This document shows, piece by piece, positions 23,561 to 34,495 of a DNA stretch of 64,000 nt. Source of the DNA: Brassica napus. Its lineage: Eukaryota > Streptophyta > Magnoliopsida > Brassicales > Brassicaceae. The stretch lies in assembly GCF_020379485.1 (NCBI RefSeq), contig NC_063446.1, forward strand, positions 17,743,525 to 17,807,524. The letters run 5' to 3'. The number at the start of each line of letters is the position of its first letter. Within the stretch, counting starts at the first letter, position 1. The position numbers were made by a program, and so were the translations under genes. Under the pieces are notes generated by a model. It searched no databases. It worked only from the letters and a program-made list of their open reading frames with translations, and was not told the DNA's origin.

Positions 23561-25016
23561 TGATATCACTCAAATTACCCTAAGGAGTGATTTATACTCT
23601 CTCAAATAAGAGGTCGAATTGTAGTATTTAGGGATCGAATTCACAAGGAGCTAGGGAACCAATTAAATCTAAACAGTTTATGATTAAGCTAGGCTAAATG
23701 TTTTAAAGCAGTAAATAAATATAGCAAACCAGTAAACAAGTTGAAGAAGACAATTGTTCAGCTAGGAAAAGATTTGTTTGATGGAAGGATGGTTGCTAGA
23801 TCTATGGTTTCTATTCAGGTAATCAGGATTCTAATGATATAGAGGCTAATAGTTGCTTGCAAGATATTATAGAACTCAAACAATAACAATATTCTACCAG
23901 CTCTCGCATGTCTAGATTATCTATCACTAGATCTAAAATCTCAGCTCTCGCATGTTAATCTGTAGAAAGTGTCGATCGATTATTCTATAGGAATATCGAT
24001 CGATACACCTTTCACAATATCGATCGATTAATCTATTGGATCATCGATCGATATCGCTTCTAGCAAGCTTTACGATCGGGTTGAATATGTGTTCACTACG
24101 GGTTCCTAAATCAACTCTCGTATGTTTCTAGCAATCCTAGCTCAATAGAATTCAGTTCAGAGAAAAGACCAAGCGATGGCATTGTGCCTAATGATTCTAA
24201 GATCAGGGTTCTAGTTCATGACTCTAGAACATAAGCAGTAAGAACGATCCTATGATGAATATCACAACTTAGCAGTTCTATATTTTGGGCTAATCCCTCA
24301 TAACCTATCTGAACTCTAAACCTAACAGGTGGATCTATTCAGACATGAAGTTTGTCACAAAAATCATAGATGAATAGATGAAAAACATAAATAATATAAA
24401 ACCAAAACAATGGAGTTTCAGGAGGACTCTGAAGGAGTTCCTTATTTCTCTCTAAACTGAGAACAAGAATAAAAAAAGCTTAGATAGATGTAGCCGTCAA
24501 CAATGGCTTATAAATAACATAAATAGGGTTTCTGGTCGTCCAAGGGTATTCTGATAATTTGGGGTTGCTTCTGGGCTTCAGTCGGTTATAAAATATGCTT
24601 GGCCCGCATTCTGGCATCCATATCGATCGATGTCAAGAGTTCTGCATCGATCGACATACGTTCCTCTTCTCGACAGCTTCCTCTCGCGAGGCAGGCTGAT
24701 CACTCTTCAGGAAAACAGGCATAACTTCTGCTACATGATGCTGATTAACCTCAAACCGGCAGCATTGTAAAGCTAACTCAAATTTATATCTTGTGTCAAA
24801 ATATGGGCTCAATCTAACGACGGAAAGGTCTCCATCCCTAACTAGATATCTGACGCGTCTGTGCAGTTCTGCACCTCAAAAGACTCCAAAATCACCATAT
24901 TTCTCCAGAACGTACCTGAACCTGTAAATACTCTAAATAGACTCTATGTAGTAGTAAATATATATGAAAACACTTATAGACCATGGCTAAAAGTGGGTAA
25001 AATCCAGGGTCTATCA
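23561..25016 (-). repeat. 5' LTR of the TCGATCGA retrotransposon
   Basis: 1,456 bp, bounded by TGATATCA and CTATCA, nearly colinear with the 18,124-19,583 copy. It contains the same four-palindrome block (about 23,970-24,055) and the pair near 24,620-24,655. Confidence 0.88.
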
Positions 25017-25021
25017 GTAAT

Positions 25022-26189
25022 GAATTGGTTAGATTCAAGCGTAAATCTGTTAGAAATGGATTGTATCCCTCCACAAGATGTTCAAATAAGAAATTCAGTC
25101 TATATATTTGGTTCAACTTAGCGCTACTCGACATCAAGAGCTCGACACACGAGTTGGGCTTAACAGCCTGACCTTACTCACCACAATCAGCTCGACACAC
25201 GAGCCCCGTTCAATAGCCTGAAGATTTGGCCTAGTTACTCGTCCTAACAAGCTTGGCCCAACTCATTAGGTTAAACCAATTAAGGACAAACGAAGGAAGA
25301 TGTTTATGTATAAAAAGAGGATAAAGAAAACCAAGAAGGGAATTCAGATCTGAACAGATAGAGACTGATGGCTAGAAATTAGATTTATGTACTCTTACTC
25401 TTTTTCGCTGACTTGTACTTTCTCGGCTAACTCCAAGCAGTGCCGGCTTGTTTCTCCTTTTGTTGACACACAATAATCTTTTCCTCATCAGATCAATAAA
25501 AACACTTTTGAGATAACCCACCATCGAGTTTGTTTGCCCTTATTCAAGACCGATCAAACTCAGATTCAATAGTTGTCCCCCACCGTAGGGCCATACAAAG
25601 TAGCGTTAACAAGATCCGAATTAATCCCACGGTTCTACCGCTGGAAACGAACCTGCACCGACAGCAAAGGGGCTGACCCCGGCAGAAATGATGCGACTCA
25701 TCATGGAACCCCTTACTCAGCATGAAGAAGCTCACAAGGCGTTGAACGAGCGTCTCGCCGTGTTATCTGCTGTATTCACGTAACCAGCTGGCGAAAACAG
25801 CAGTCCAGCCACGACACGAAGACAACTCTTTGCCCCCACAAATCCTTCAATTGGCAGTGTCAAGCAGACAACAGCCAGCGAAAACCCTACTGTCAGCGGT
25901 GCCGAGGAGACAATTCGTGGCTTAAGTTAGCAACGAGCCGCCTAATCGAGGACCTCCAGCTCTTGATGCAAGACATACTCTCGATGACGAGTTCAGCACC
26001 GGAGATCGAGCGTTTCCTCGCCGCCACTTTAAGAACCCCCTTTTTGATGAAGATAACTAAAGTTAAAATCCACCATATGGACAAAGTTCTGTATCCCGTC
26101 ATATTTCGGAGACACAAATCCCACTAACAATGTGACAGCGTTCAACAAAACCATGTAACGAGCGAACCCCACCGGATCAGATTCGTGAA
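25022..26189 (+). mobile_element. Decayed LTR plus gag remnant of another retrotransposon
   Basis: 25,047 to ~25,570 looks like an LTR: it starts TGTTAGAAATGG, has a TATA-like GTATAAAAAGAGG (about 25,305) and a later AATAAA-type signal (about 25,495). Downstream, 25,660-25,800 encodes a gag-like patch (PLTQHEEAHKALNERLAVLS) that soon meets stops; the rest to ~26,150 keeps short gag-like pieces. There is no polymerase and no clear right LTR. Confidence 0.5.
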
Positions 26190-26929
26190 ACGCTTGTATC
26201 AAAAAATGCGCTTAATCTTATCATGGGAAGGTGGTGCAGATAAATATTTGGGATATTTTCAAATATTTATTATTTATTTTATTTGTTATTTTGATAATTA
26301 TCTTTAATGTTTTAGGGTTTTACGGTTTTATTATATATAGCCGTCTAGGCTTAAGTTAGTATTCAGTTTATGATTTGATTAATAAAATTGAGAGTTCTCT
26401 ATTTGTTCCTTGTTTTCGATAGATCATTGGTGATCTCAACGAATTTAAGAAGACATTGATTTTAGGCATTTTTAGACTAAATAAGATCCTTGTGTTATCG
26501 TAGCTTCCGCTACATCAGAAGGTCTCTATCCATAACTAAAATTCTGACGCATCTGCGCAGTTTTGCACTTCAAAAAGTTCCAGTATCACCAAAATTCTCC
26601 AAAACGTGCATGAGCCTGAAAAGACTTTAAATTGACTTCAAACATAATAAATAGTCTCTAAAAAGGTTATATACATCTAAAAGTGATAAAATCCATGGTA
26701 AATCAATTCCTCCAAACTTATCATTTGCTTGACCTCAAGCAAAATATAGAATAAACTTGTGAAAGATGTTTGAAAACAGCAAAGATTAACACAAATTTTA
26801 AACTATTACCTTCACCTCTGCAAGTGTAACTGATATAAGTGGTAATGAATCAACACCAGCCTCATAAGTGTTTCACTGTAGTACACTCTAGCTTAGCAAC
26901 CATACCATACATCACAAAACTCCACTAAT
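26190..26929 (-). mobile_element. LTR/3' end fragment of the TCGATCGA family, later split twice
   Basis: From ~26,190 the sequence follows the last ~250 bp of the family LTR (GACGCATCTGCGCAGTTTTG, then CATGGTAAATCA near 26,706) and continues into the interior (CTTGACCTCAAGCAAAA). It is interrupted at 26,232-26,517 by a small solo LTR and at 26,930 by the CACTA element. The same interior resumes at 35,077 (GTGAGTATCGATCACTGAAC, compare 19,868) and fades by ~35,300. Confidence 0.7.
26232..26517. mobile_element. Small solo LTR (286 bp), TSD GAAGG
   Basis: TGGTGCAGATAAATATT...CCGCTACATCA is flanked on both sides by GAAGG (26,227-26,231 and 26,518-26,522). Removing it restores continuity of the older family LTR (ATGGGAAGGTCTCTATCC). 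It is AT-rich with no coding content; the lineage is unknown. Confidence 0.85.
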
Positions 26930-27414
26930 CACTACAGGAAATATGGGTATTAATAGCGGCCGTAAAACGATATGAGTTATGTATAATAGCGCTTCTTTAG
27001 CCGCTCTGACAGCGCCCATTATAATAGGTCCGACACTTTTAATATCGGTTTATTTGTATGCTATAGTAATGATAGCATTAGTCTCTATGCAATTGTTAAT
27101 ATTTTTAATAGCGTGATACAAATGTTATTAAAACTCATTAATTTGATTTTTCCAAAAGCAAAGATTGCAAATGTTTCGTGTTATTAATTTGTTTTTAATT
27201 ATCTGAAAATTTATTAAAATATAATTCATAATTAAATAATTCAAAATTAAATCAAAAATTAATTTATAATTAAAAATTAAATTTTATTTATGAATTAAAA
27301 ATTAAATTTTATTTATTAATTAAAATCAGTATACAAATAATTATTGAACATCATGTTGTTAAAAACAAATAAATTAAAGAACACATTAAACCAAAAACAA
27401 ATTAAAACATAATT

Positions 27415-27520
27415 AGCCAAAACATAATTAACCTAAACCTAAACTAAGCATCCGCCTTCAGAGTGATGCCGCCAAAACATAATTAACCTAAACCTAAACT
27501 AAGCATCCGCCTTCAGAGTG
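27415..27520. repeat. ~56-bp tandem duplication
   Basis: GCCAAAACATAATTAACC ... GCATCCGCCTTCAGAGTG appears twice in direct succession with a one-base difference at its end (TGATGCC versus TGCTGTC). Confidence 0.8.
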
Positions 27521-27548
27521 CTGTCGTCGCATCACCTAGTCACCGGAG

Positions 27549-27806
27549 TTGACTTCTATCGAGTCGTCTGCTACATACATCAGAGTTTCTCCGTCGCCTT
27601 GTATGCTCGATACATGGTACATGTACTTGTCAATCTTCTTTGACTTTCAGTATTTCTTCAGGAGAGTGGATCTTGGTTGGTTTCCTGATGATGAAACCAT
27701 CCTTCAGAAGCTTCTGTTCTGGCATGTAGTTTTTTTCAAAAACAACTCAGTAGGAACTCAGGCAAATAAAAATGATGGTAAGAGACTTATTGGGACAAGG
27801 CGCTGA
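27549..27806 (+). other. Unrecognised exon-like segment within the CACTA element
   Basis: An acceptor-like CTTTCAG at ~27,648 precedes an open stretch reading YFFRRVDLGWFPDDETILQK. Base composition is richer than the surroundings. It could be another captured gene piece, but I cannot name a family. Confidence 0.3.
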
Positions 27807-28377
27807 ATTCAAAACCAGACTTTCAGATTTCCTTGAGCATCAAGAAACAAGTTTTTTCCGGCTGCACAGAGAGAAACAAGAAAAATTAGGTATATCAATT
27901 AGCTGCACTTATTAATATAAAAAACCTCACACTATGAACTTGAGCCCAAGAGTTACTAAAACGTTGTTGTACCTTTAAGTCTTTGTGGTAGAGTCTCCTG
28001 CTATAGCAGTAATGAACTGCACTGATAAACTCACAATTTTGCCAAAAAGCCTTCCACCACTGATGAACTCTAGGACAATATATATATTCGCCTTGCTCGC
28101 CAGAAACTAAACAAAGAGTGTATAGTTCTGGTAAGAAACAAATAGAATACCTCGTTAAAGAGATCATCGAGGTCTACACAAGGAAATAAGCTTGAAGCTG
28201 TACGCAGAACAGAGAGATATAGACTCAGGAGGGTACCTATAATCCATGCTCAAGATTCAGAAAAGGTTGAATCTTCGCATACCCATTCGATACACCAGCC
28301 GAGAGCACAAGAGAGGAAAATCTCTTCTTCCGTCAAGTCTTTGCCTTCCTTCAAAAGCTCGAGCACAGCTTACCCAG

Positions 28378-28378
<1 letters not shown>

Positions 28379-28444
<66 letters not shown>
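28379..28444 (+). repeat. (CT)n microsatellite
   Basis: An uninterrupted CT run of roughly 32 units, by eye. The open frames through it are artefacts of the dinucleotide. Confidence 0.95.
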
Positions 28445-28447
<3 letters not shown>

Positions 28448-28991
28448 ACTAGATCTGTTTTCAGAAAATCATTGGAAAAAAAAGAGACAAATCTCAAGCG
28501 TTGATTCAGTATCATCTAATGGTGCAGATGGTTATCCGCGTCAAACCAATAGAAAACAAAGGTGAAGATAGATAGGAGATTGATTTTATTGATTTTGGAC
28601 CTTTGACTTAAAAATCAATCAATAGCTCAGAAAAAACAGTACAAATTATCTTCTTCTTTTTTATTTATACTTATTTTAAAATTATTAAAACTTTAAATAA
28701 TTTGAATCATAATTAAAAAAAAAAAATCTGTATTTTGTATTTAAATATAAAAATTGTGTGATTGACTAAAATATTAAAATTTTAGATTTAATGTTTTATG
28801 ATATAGGTCAATATGAGGTATGTGGTTTGGAGTTTAGGAATTGAAGTTATATTATGAATACTGATTTTATTTAAATTTTATAGTTTGTATAATTTCATAA
28901 TTTAGTATAAAATAAGTGTTATATATTTAGAATGTTATGATTTAATACTTCTTGTATAGAGTTTGGAATATGATATAGGGTTTGGAGTTAT

Positions 28992-30285
28992 TGATACTGT
29001 CTCAAATAAGAGGTCGAGTTGTAGTACATATGGATCAAATTCACAGGGAGTTAGGAAACCTAAGGATTATAATATGATTTGTTAAGGAAAGATGTTTTTT
29101 AGAGTTTAAATGTAAATTGCAGTTTATATTGAACAAGTGTTTGTTCAATAGCAGGTTTGGAGTTTTGGTGTTTAAAAAGGAAATAGCTAGACTTAGAGTT
29201 TTTATTCAGGAAAGTTGGAATTATAATCCTACAGATGCCTAATGAGTTGCATGTATGATAATGTAAAGCTCAACTACTTGATCAACAAGTCAATCAGTTT
29301 TCGCGTGTATTGACTTGTCTATTAACTAGATCTATGATCTCAACTCTCGTTATATTGATCAATAGAAAGTGTCGTTCGATATTCCTATGGGAGTATCGAT
29401 CGATACACCTTTTGCACTGTCGATCGATTATTCAAGTGTGATATCGATCGACGCGCTCTAGTTAAGCTTTATCCGCAGGTTGAATGAAGACTTACTAAGC
29501 TTACTAGATCAGCTCTCGCCTTGCTCATAGCAAGAAACATAGTTCTATTAGAATGTTTTCAGGATGAGAATAAAGCTCTCGCTTTTATCAATCAATCCAA
29601 GGACAAGTTCTAGGTAGCTAATCTAGACACAGACATTAATGAACAATCCTAAAGATGATTATCACAACTCAGCAAGCTATAGTTGAGGCTAATCCCTCCT
29701 AACCTATTTAAACCCTAAAATCTAACAATAGAACTACTCAGACATGGCTAAGCAATTCATAACAACAGTTAAGTATAAAAACATCATTAGAATAGTAAAT
29801 AGATATCAATGGAGTTCCAATCACAAATTATAACTTTGGATCTTCTCTCCTATCTATCAAAATCCTAAAAACATTTTCTGAAAATAATAAATCAATGAAA
29901 CACAAGAAAATCACATTTTGCCTCTAACATGGCGGCAAAGCTTATATAATTAGGGTAAAACTCGTCAGGGGCAATCTTGTAAAATGGTGAAATCTTGGGC
30001 TTCAAGTCGGCTGTGACCAAACGGGCTTTCTGCGCGCTTCGCTGTCGATCGATACCATGTCATGCGTATCGATCGATTCTAACTCTCCAATATCAACCGA
30101 TTGTCGAGCTCGATGGTCATCTCGGGTGCTTGCTCCAAATATCTCCAAAATGCTCCAAAATCATCACTTATCTCCGAAACACTCTTGATCTTATAAATAT
30201 AATAAATAGACTCCATAATATAATAATTATTAGTAAAAAAACCTATAAACTATGGATGAAAATGAGTCAAATCCATTGTCTATCA
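28992..30285 (-). mobile_element. Solo LTR of the TCGATCGA family, TSD GTTAT
   Basis: It starts TGATACTGTCTCAAATAAG (with a ~30-bp deletion relative to the full LTR) and ends CATTGTCTATCA. GTTAT flanks both sides exactly (28,987-28,991 and 30,286-30,290). The four-palindrome block is at about 29,368-29,452 and another pair lies near 30,045-30,080. No internal sequence is attached, so it arose by LTR-LTR recombination. It lies inside the CACTA element and is therefore younger. Confidence 0.9.
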
Positions 30286-31384
30286 GTTATAAGTATGGCT
30301 AGGGTATATGTAGGGTTTGTATTATAATAGCCTTGTTCGTTTCATGATCGCTACATCTAGCGTCTGCGATCAAAAATTAAGTCTTTAATCACGATAACCC
30401 ACGACGCTGGTGAAACATCTCTAACTCGTTTTCAGTCGCCGCGGCCATTAATAATGAGTAAAAGGAATGCTGAAATTAATTGCGGCGTTCCGTTTTTTTG
30501 TATCTCTGTTAACCATTATTGTCTATTTTAACATTTGACTTTGTTGTTTTCTTCTCCGTCAAAGTGCATTTCTTTGCCGATGCGGCTTAACGCAGTGATG
30601 ATGAAACGAACACGGCTAATGTTTAAAGTTGAATATTTCTGTATGATATATAATTTGAATGTTTGGGTTAAAATGTTTAGAGTTGAAGATTTATGTATAA
30701 AATGGAATTTAAGATATAGGGTTTGAGATATGTAGTTAGGGTTTAGGGCATGTTTAGGGTTTAGAACTTAAGGAAAAAAATGGTCTTTTTGTTTTTTTTT
30801 TCTAATTTATTATTAGTGTTGGATTTTATTTTTATCATATTACTTTTTGTGTTATCTTTAGATTTATAGATGAATATTAAAAATTTAGAGCTTACTCAAT
30901 TTTTATTTATTAGTTATTGCTTTCAAAATCATTAATAAATATAATTCACTCTAATAATACACAAGTAAATCATTAATAAATATAATTTGGATGTGATACA
31001 GAGATTTGATAAATAATAAGCTAAAAATATTTATTTAAACAAATATATATTTGATATGATTACATCATATGATTTTTTGAAAAGCTGGTGTATGATCTGT
31101 TGAACAAATAATGCTTCTCAGCTTTTGTCATTCGATCGATGTAAAGTTGATGTTTTTTTTTGACAAAATGTAAAGTTGATGTTGCCTGATATAATCTATC
31201 ACTCCATCTCCAGATATGCAAAAACAAACACCACCAAAATAACAAGTATTACACAGAATTGGGAGCATCCACAGAAACAATTGAGTGTACAAAAACTCAC
31301 ACAAGCTTGAAAGTTTCACCATTAGTTGTTATCGACCCTCAAGTAACAAGCTTGAAACTGGGTGTTCAAGCGAACCCATCACCA

Positions 31385-31774
31385 TGCCACAAATCAATGG
31401 AGTGAGAACAGGAGGAATACACATACTGTTCCAACAATGACCTGCAACCTGTTCTTACTCCACCTGTGAACATGAAACTTTGATAAGAAAGGAGCGAACT
31501 TGATTATTCTCACCATAGAGATCCTCCGAACATTTTCGGAGACAGAATTTGCTAACATGTCAAACACAACCTCGACCTCTTCGTGCCACCCTTCCTTTCT
31601 CACAAAGCCCTTTCGTTAAGTAACCATAGGCTGACCATAGGTATAAGCATTAGGCTCAGACCCATATAGAGCCATCGCACGGAATACCCTTATAGCTTCC
31701 TCTACCTCAAGACACTTTGCATAAGCCTTGATTATCATCTTTCTTCACCCACAGTCACGACTTCACTTCCTTGA
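31385..31774 (-). pseudogene. Pentatricopeptide-repeat (PPR) gene fragment
   Basis: The minus strand encodes PPR-like text: IIKAYAKCLEVEEAIRVF near 31,690-31,735 and GSEPNAYTYG near 31,640-31,670, followed after a frame change by KGFVRKEGWHEEVEVVFDML near 31,550-31,615. Helical repeat hallmarks (AY.K...V.EA...F, P...TY) are clear over about two motifs. PPR proteins act in organelle RNA processing. The fragment is frameshifted, lacks a start and is truncated by an LTR at 31,775; it is probably a gene piece picked up by the CACTA element. Confidence 0.6.
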
Positions 31775-32308
31775 TGTTGAATCCGAGTTTGGTTAGGTCG
31801 AACGAAAAGAAACTAAACTCGATTTGTGGGTTCTTCAAAGACGTTTTATTGATCAGTATGAGATAACTAACGTGATTACAAAGAGATTAAGGAAAATAAA
31901 CAAGGTCGGAGCTTTATTGAAAGAGCCGACGAGAATACAAGGAGGCTCGATCGGTTGTAAAACCTTAAATCTTGCCGCCAGTGTTTTAGTGTCTATTTCG
32001 GATCACCTCTTTATTCATTTGTCTTCTCCTTTTATAGCTGAGATCCGCTCTCAATTCGCCCAAGAGCTTGCTCGCCCTAAAAGCCCAAGCCCGAGACCAC
32101 GTTGAATGGGCCTCTAAGCCGAATAAAAATCTCTTCGAGCCGAAGCCGATCGAACGAGTCCATGGTGTCTTGGTTGAGTCGATCGATCAACGTCTTCAGT
32201 TGAATTCTAAGTCGGCTTGACCAACTTTGGTCGGGCTTAATGGCAGATATGGGCCAAGTCCGATTATTAGATGGACCTTGTGGAGGGATATGTAATTCCT
32301 CTCCAACA
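31775..32308 (-). mobile_element. Solo LTR (534 bp), TSD CTTGA/CTTAA
   Basis: On the minus strand it starts TGTTGGAGAGGAATTACAT and ends CGGATTCAACA. Flanks are CTTGA (31,770-31,774) and CTTAA (32,309-32,313), a 5-bp TSD with one change. No interior remains. It resembles the LTR remnant at 25.05 kb near its start (CCCTCCACAAG). Confidence 0.7.
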
Positions 32309-32538
32309 CTTAAGGTTTTGATTGAGTTGTGGATTCATGTAAGATACCTCCCATAGTCTTTTCCTCTGCCTCTTTGATCATAAGCCAGAGACTGTGTTCT
32401 GCCTCAACCTGTATATGGAAATGGAACTCACGTTAAGGTTTGCAGACATGAACATAAAAAAAACATCCAATAAATTGTCAGCTTGATTATAGAGTTGTTA
32501 TACAACAGTGTAACAATGAAAAAGTCTCAAGAGCTTAC

Positions 32539-32810
32539 GTATTGGCTTGAGTTATTTCATGTTCTGATGCAGCTATATTGCAGGTAATATGTTGATACTC
32601 TTGCTGCTCTTCTATGGGTGTATCCATCAAATTCCAGAGCTCCAACATGGTTGTTGCTAGATCTTGAAGTTCATAAAAAAATTCAACAAGCAACTATGAG
32701 TGACAACAGCAAAGACAAAATTTAGATAACTCGCCAAAGTAATTTACAAATTACCTTCTGCATTCTCGTTAAAACCATCTTCAAACTCGGGCTGCTCTGG
32801 AAACAAATAT
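32539..32810 (-). pseudogene. MAP65-like gene fragment, two exons
   Basis: Minus-strand exons 32,755-32,810 and 32,539-32,662, joined through GT-AG borders in phase, encode FPEQPEFEDGFNENAE then LATTMLELWNLMDTPIEEQQ and YQHITCNIAASEHEIT. The second stretch is the conserved motif of plant MAP65 microtubule-bundling proteins. A further exon-like piece at about 32,330-32,425 (VEAEHSLWLMIKEAEEKTMG) may belong to it. No full MAP65 gene is present; the fragment lies inside the CACTA element and looks captured. Splice sites are preserved, so a chimeric transcript is possible. Confidence 0.75.
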
Positions 32811-33299
32811 CTGAAATAAAAAGCAGAAGTTGAGGGACCTGTCTTGCAACTACGTAAAACTCCACCATTGGAGAGGATCGAAGCTTTCTCTTCGCCGGAT
32901 CTGAAGCCCAACGACGATGACGACAGAGCAAGACGAAGAAGCTTGGTCGCAGTGAAGCTCCGAGATGGTGAGGAGCTAACTGCGACGGCGAGGGATAGCC
33001 AACGACAATTGGAGACGGTGAGGAGCTGACTCCAAAACCTCCGGCGCTTTCTCCGGATGAAAACGCCAGAAGAAAATATCGATTTGGAAACCTAAGGATT
33101 TATGAAAGAAAAATTCTGAGAAACAATGAAGAAAAATAGGGTTTCGTTATGGGGCTCCGGCAACCGCCTAGAAGGACATGGCGGCGCCGGAGAAGCAAAA
33201 ATATGAGGCAGAAACCTAGAGAGAAGGGGGAGAGAAAACGATGGAGAGAGAAAAAGTTCATTTTCTATTCAAGATAAATGATCCTTGTGTCTCTTCTCT

Positions 33300-34495
33300 G
33301 CTTCTCCTTATTTGTCTCTGTGGTCTGTGCTTTCTATTTCGCGGGGGAGGTGGTGCTCAACCTAGGGTTTCTGGTTCAGATCTGGAGATCTAAGGTTAGA
33401 TCCGGACGGAGCATGGCGATGTCGGTGGAGTTTTAGGACGGCTCCTCGCTGGTTGTGTTAGTCTCTGGATTTCTCTCTGAGGTCTCTGTCCAGAAGATTT
33501 CCCTTTTAGGGGTCGGGTTTTCCGCGAGGCGGTGGCGCGTGAGGCGCTGAGTAACCTATCTCGGGTTTGTCTCCTCTTCAGTGTTTCGAGTGGCTGTTCG
33601 GGAGTCGCTTCTCAGCAGGTTAGGGGTATGGGTTCTTGGATCTACGGCCTTTCACCTAAGTTTTGGAACCGCCGTTGGTCTATGGTGGTGGCATGTCTTG
33701 GACCTTGGTGAGTGGATTTTCTCCTCTTCCCGTTGTGGTCTGTGGTGGCAGCGCGCGTGGGTTGTCCCATCCGTGTGTGTGTCTTGGTCTCCTTGGTGCG
33801 TGCTGGTGACGACTGCTCTTCAAAGTTGGTGTGTGCTCGGTGGTGTGGCCCTCCTGTTGCCGTCCCTTTCTCCATGTGAGCATTGCTGTGGTTTGGGTTT
33901 TAGTGTTTGCGCTTTGGGTCTGTGGTGTAGGATAAGCTTCACTGGATCTTTCGGCTTTCTTGTTCACTTGGTGGCGCTTCTCCGGAGGGGGTGCTCTCTT
34001 CATGTTTGATTGTTCTTTTGAGCGCTCGGTTAAATGGATGTACACGGTCACGGGTTGGGGGGGGGGGAGGTTGGAGGCAGCAATCTTCAGTCGTCCTTCT
34101 CCGTACGACGGCATCGCCGGTTGCAGATCCCTCCTCGTGTTGCCGGTGCGGTTCTTCTTGGGTGAGCGAGCGAGTCCGAGATGTGTTTCTCTGTGCAGGT
34201 TGTGGCTCATGGGTCGATCAGAAGCTGCAAGAGAAGTGTGTTTCAATGTTTGAGGGCGTCTTTCTCTCCGGTAGCTCGCGACAACTGATTCCTCACTTCG
34301 CTCATTCCTCTGCCTCTCGTGGTGTCTAGTTCTAAGCCTTATCTCTTGTTCTTTGATTTGCTCATTTTTTCAGTAGGTTCTTTTGTTTATATTAAATTTT
34401 GCAAATCTGTTTCTTGTTATCTCTGTAAACTCTGTAAAAATGAAAAATCTGGTAATAATACTTTAACATTTTTACCAAAAAATGTAAAAAAAAAG
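33300..34495 (+). other. GC-rich block of unknown origin ending in an A-rich tail
   Basis: Base composition shifts sharply to G+C. Long open frames run on both strands (for example 33,581-34,009 + and 33,680-34,246 -), but neither has recognisable domains and composition explains them. The block ends in ATTTTTACCAAAAAATG plus poly-A at ~34,495. Similar 18-bp words (GAGAAACARTGAAGAAAA) flank it at ~33,117 and ~34,509, so a retroposed LINE/SINE-like sequence is possible. Confidence 0.4.

Larger units (their letters stand above)
18124..25016 (-). mobile_element. Gag-only LTR retrotransposon with TCGATCGA arrays
   Basis: A complete element in minus orientation. LTRs at 18,124-19,583 and 23,561-25,016 both begin TGATATCA (plus strand) and end CTATCA. 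Flanking 5-mers are CTAAT (left) and GTAAT (right), a TSD with one mismatch. Next to the 5' LTR (23,541-23,560) the minus strand reads GGGGCCGTTGCCGGGGAG, matching the tRNA-Asp primer site used by Athila-type elements with one or two changes. A polypurine tract (GTCTGGGGGAGT) abuts the 3' LTR. The ~4-kb interior encodes a gag-like protein but no protease, reverse transcriptase or integrase, so the element would depend on a helper. LTRs are similar but clearly diverged, and gag has in-frame stops. Related LTR pieces occur at 6.3, 26.2 and 29.0 kb. Confidence 0.9.

Noticed and set aside
28246..28565. Ser-Leu repeat protein
   Set aside because: It is only the (CT)n microsatellite in translation.
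33680..34246. 188-codon minus-strand frame, and overlapping plus-strand frames at 33,581-34,009 and 33,991-34,329, as genes
   Set aside because: Composition is GC-rich on both strands so stops are rare; no domain, start context or splice pattern supports a protein, and the frames overlap on opposite strands.
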